Shown here: positions 62,270 to 64,000 of the stretch, piece by piece
Layout: every line of letters starts with the position of its first letter
Numbering within the stretch: the stretch's first letter is position 1
From: Larimichthys crocea
Taxonomy: Eukaryota; Chordata; Actinopteri; Sciaenidae
Reading direction: 5' to 3'
DNA length: 64,000 bases
NCBI RefSeq assembly: GCF_000972845.2
Contig: NC_040032.1
Coordinates: forward strand, 21,810,248 to 21,874,247
Translations under genes and position numbers: made by a program
The notes under the pieces: model-generated
Told to the model about the DNA's origin: nothing
Database searches by the model: none
Seen by the model: the letters and a program-made list of their open reading frames with translations, nothing else

Positions 62270-62345
62270 AACCAGCATAATTACTATCATTGTTCATAAT
62301 GCATTATGCAGGGCTTAGACTAATTATGCAGAAAGGGTGCCACCT
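62270..62345. promoter_or_regulatory. Candidate enhancer with SOX-POU motif cluster
   Basis: CATTGTTCATAATGCATTAT at 62288-62307 pairs a SOX-like CATTGTT with a perfect 14-bp palindrome CATAATGCATTATG (62295-62308), which holds overlapping POU-like ATGCATTA/ATTATGCA sites. A second ATTATGCA lies at 62323-62330. SOX2-OCT4 composite sites are CATTGTYATGCAAAT in vertebrates; here spacing and the POU half differ. No neighbouring gene in the window shows what it would control. Confidence 0.35.
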
Positions 62346-64000
62346 TTTCAAATTCTATATAAAGACTGGCATTTATTATTACTTTAAATGAATAAAGTTT
62401 ATATTGTGAGGTCATATACATAAAGTTTAAACAACCAGCAGGAAGTCACTTTCAGTGAAACAAAGGATTCCCTTTTCCCAGTATTTATTTTCTAGGAAAT
62501 GTGCTGTGTTGTCATATAATACAAAGCATCTTAATTTCTTCCTACAAAGGAATTTCTGAATAAAGCACAACAAAGACTTTTGTGTGTTGCAGGAGTTGCG
62601 TGAAACCTGCAGGGCATGTAGACCCAAATGTGAGCAAAAAGGTTTAAACTGCTGGAAAATATATAGTAAAAAAAAGCTGTATAGAAGTAATAATACTAAT
62701 ATTGAACCAACACCTTCTCACTCTCAACTTGTCAAATACTGCTGCTTGCTCAGTGACCCTCTGCTTCAAAATACGGTGCTGTAGGAACCTCCTTTTGTGC
62801 TCGTCATTTGTGGACGTGAAATGCTCCAGCCATGAGCATCATTTAATTTGGATGTGCCCATCAATAAGTATAAAGTGCCAGAAAGTTCAAATATAGATGA
62901 GGTGTCTGGAGATTACTGATGCCAAAATACCCCTTTCACAAGTAAACTTACAAATGTACTTATTTGAATATACTTCTAAGTACCAAACTTTGACAAATTG
63001 TGAATATACCTTTGATGTCTTAAACACAAGGCAAATTATACCGGAGTGGAGTGTTTTATCTATAGCTGTGTCTCACGATTACTGTGGAAAAGCACAACTG
63101 TATAATTTTCACTTCAGCCTGAAGCATCATCCCTGGATATGCCAGCTGTGGAGTATAAAAAGCTAGTTCATATATAGCCGAGGTGGATGGGTGGATGGGT
63201 GGCGCATCCTAACACAGGACTTCTTACCCAGTAGACTGCTGTTAGTTTCCAGTTTGAAACCAAAATTCATCCTGTGTATGCAAGTTAGTATACTTAAGTA
63301 ACATAAGTGTGTTAACATATGTGTAAAATAAAGTCTAACAAGTAGTTACATATTTATTATTGCTAACTGCGGAATCCTTCAAATCCAGAAATGAAGGGAA
63401 ACATACAGTGCATAAATAAAAAGCTAAAGGCTAGTAAACAAGTGGTAAATATTTGACAAAGAAGGAGTAAAAACTGGTTGCATTCAACATGCCATAGGCA
63501 AGACTTTGCAAGTCCCACCTGTAAAACCACTTGGCATTCAGAGAACAGGATACAGCGTTCCACTTGTTCTGCAAAGAAAGCTGCTCCAGGGTATACGGCA
63601 TGTAATGTAGTTACTGCAGATCCAACTCATTCCTCACGCAAGAATTAGAATATACTGATACAGCTCTTTGAGACTTTTTCAATTGTTAGACCTCAACATC
63701 ATAATAAAGCACTTCATATTGCTTTTTTGTCCTATTGGCATGACTCACAAAACAGCAGCTACCATAGATTTTGTTGCACAGATACAAGACACACTCAGCT
63801 ATCCACATTTGCTTTAGCAGCTTTGGTCCAAAGTGCTAGCGGTCTTGCCCACAATAACAATACAACATGCAGATGTTAAGCAGGTGTTTACTACCTTTTG
63901 AAATTAGCACGAAACTCAAGGTACAACCGAGGAGGCATGAGTGTCCGTATCAAATGTTGTGCCAATCGATCTAGCAGGCCGACACTTCATCCATATACAA

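Larger units (their letters stand above)
56851..64000. other. Unique non-coding stretch rich in CNE-like blocks
   Basis: No gene, RNA or clear mobile element was recognised in 7 kb. Unique blocks resembling conserved non-coding DNA: about 57360-57790 (GATTCCATGATTATTGTCAA, ATTTCATTAGGAGAAGC), about 58030-58440, about 60870-61130 (GCAGTAATTATTCAGCTGAT) and 62240-62340. A GGTGGATGG tandem word lies at 63181-63202. The density of TAAT/ATTA words in low-repeat sequence is the only basis for this. Confidence 0.5.

Overview
The window looks like nuclear DNA from a ray-finned (teleost, probably percomorph) fish. It is AT-rich and full of microsatellites. It carries decayed copies of L2-like and Rex/RTE-like LINEs, a Tc1-like end, a BED-finger (hAT-type) relic, and several short dispersed repeats that I recognise from memory as common in fish genomes. 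I find no cellular protein-coding gene, rRNA gene, intact tRNA gene, CRISPR array, operon or prokaryotic signal. The longest open frame is 130 codons, and none of the short frames reads as a conserved host protein. The best reading is a gene desert or the inside of a very large intron.

Layout. 1-10774: mostly unique sequence with microsatellites, one 595-bp foldback DNA element (1264-1858) and a TTAGGG-variant dispersed repeat (7040-7200). 10775-11408: 3' part of a Rex3/RTE-like LINE. 13100-14080: a TG repeat, a short teleost repeat and a BED zinc-finger relic. 16808-18600: the most structured stretch, with a 749-bp TA-flanked inverted-repeat element, then three ~210-bp tandem units with a nearly invariant ~143-bp core, then a pyrimidine-rich dispersed repeat. 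18600-34460: unique sequence with simple repeats and small repeat fragments. 34461-36250: an L2-like reverse-transcriptase relic, split by a 30-N assembly gap and partly present twice. 38300-38720: a second L2-like reverse-transcriptase relic on the minus strand. 39690-39755: a tRNA-derived SINE head. 45347-45476: an internally deleted retroposon. 50560-51200: a third L2-like relic (C-terminal part). 56520-56850: one end of a Tc1-like element. 57340-64000: mostly unique sequence with blocks that look like conserved non-coding DNA, including a SOX/POU-like motif cluster near 62288.

Nothing here forms a pathway. The interest lies in the repeat architecture, the assembly artefact at the gap, and possible long-range regulatory elements. 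Family names rest on remembered consensus sequences and translated motifs, not on a database search.
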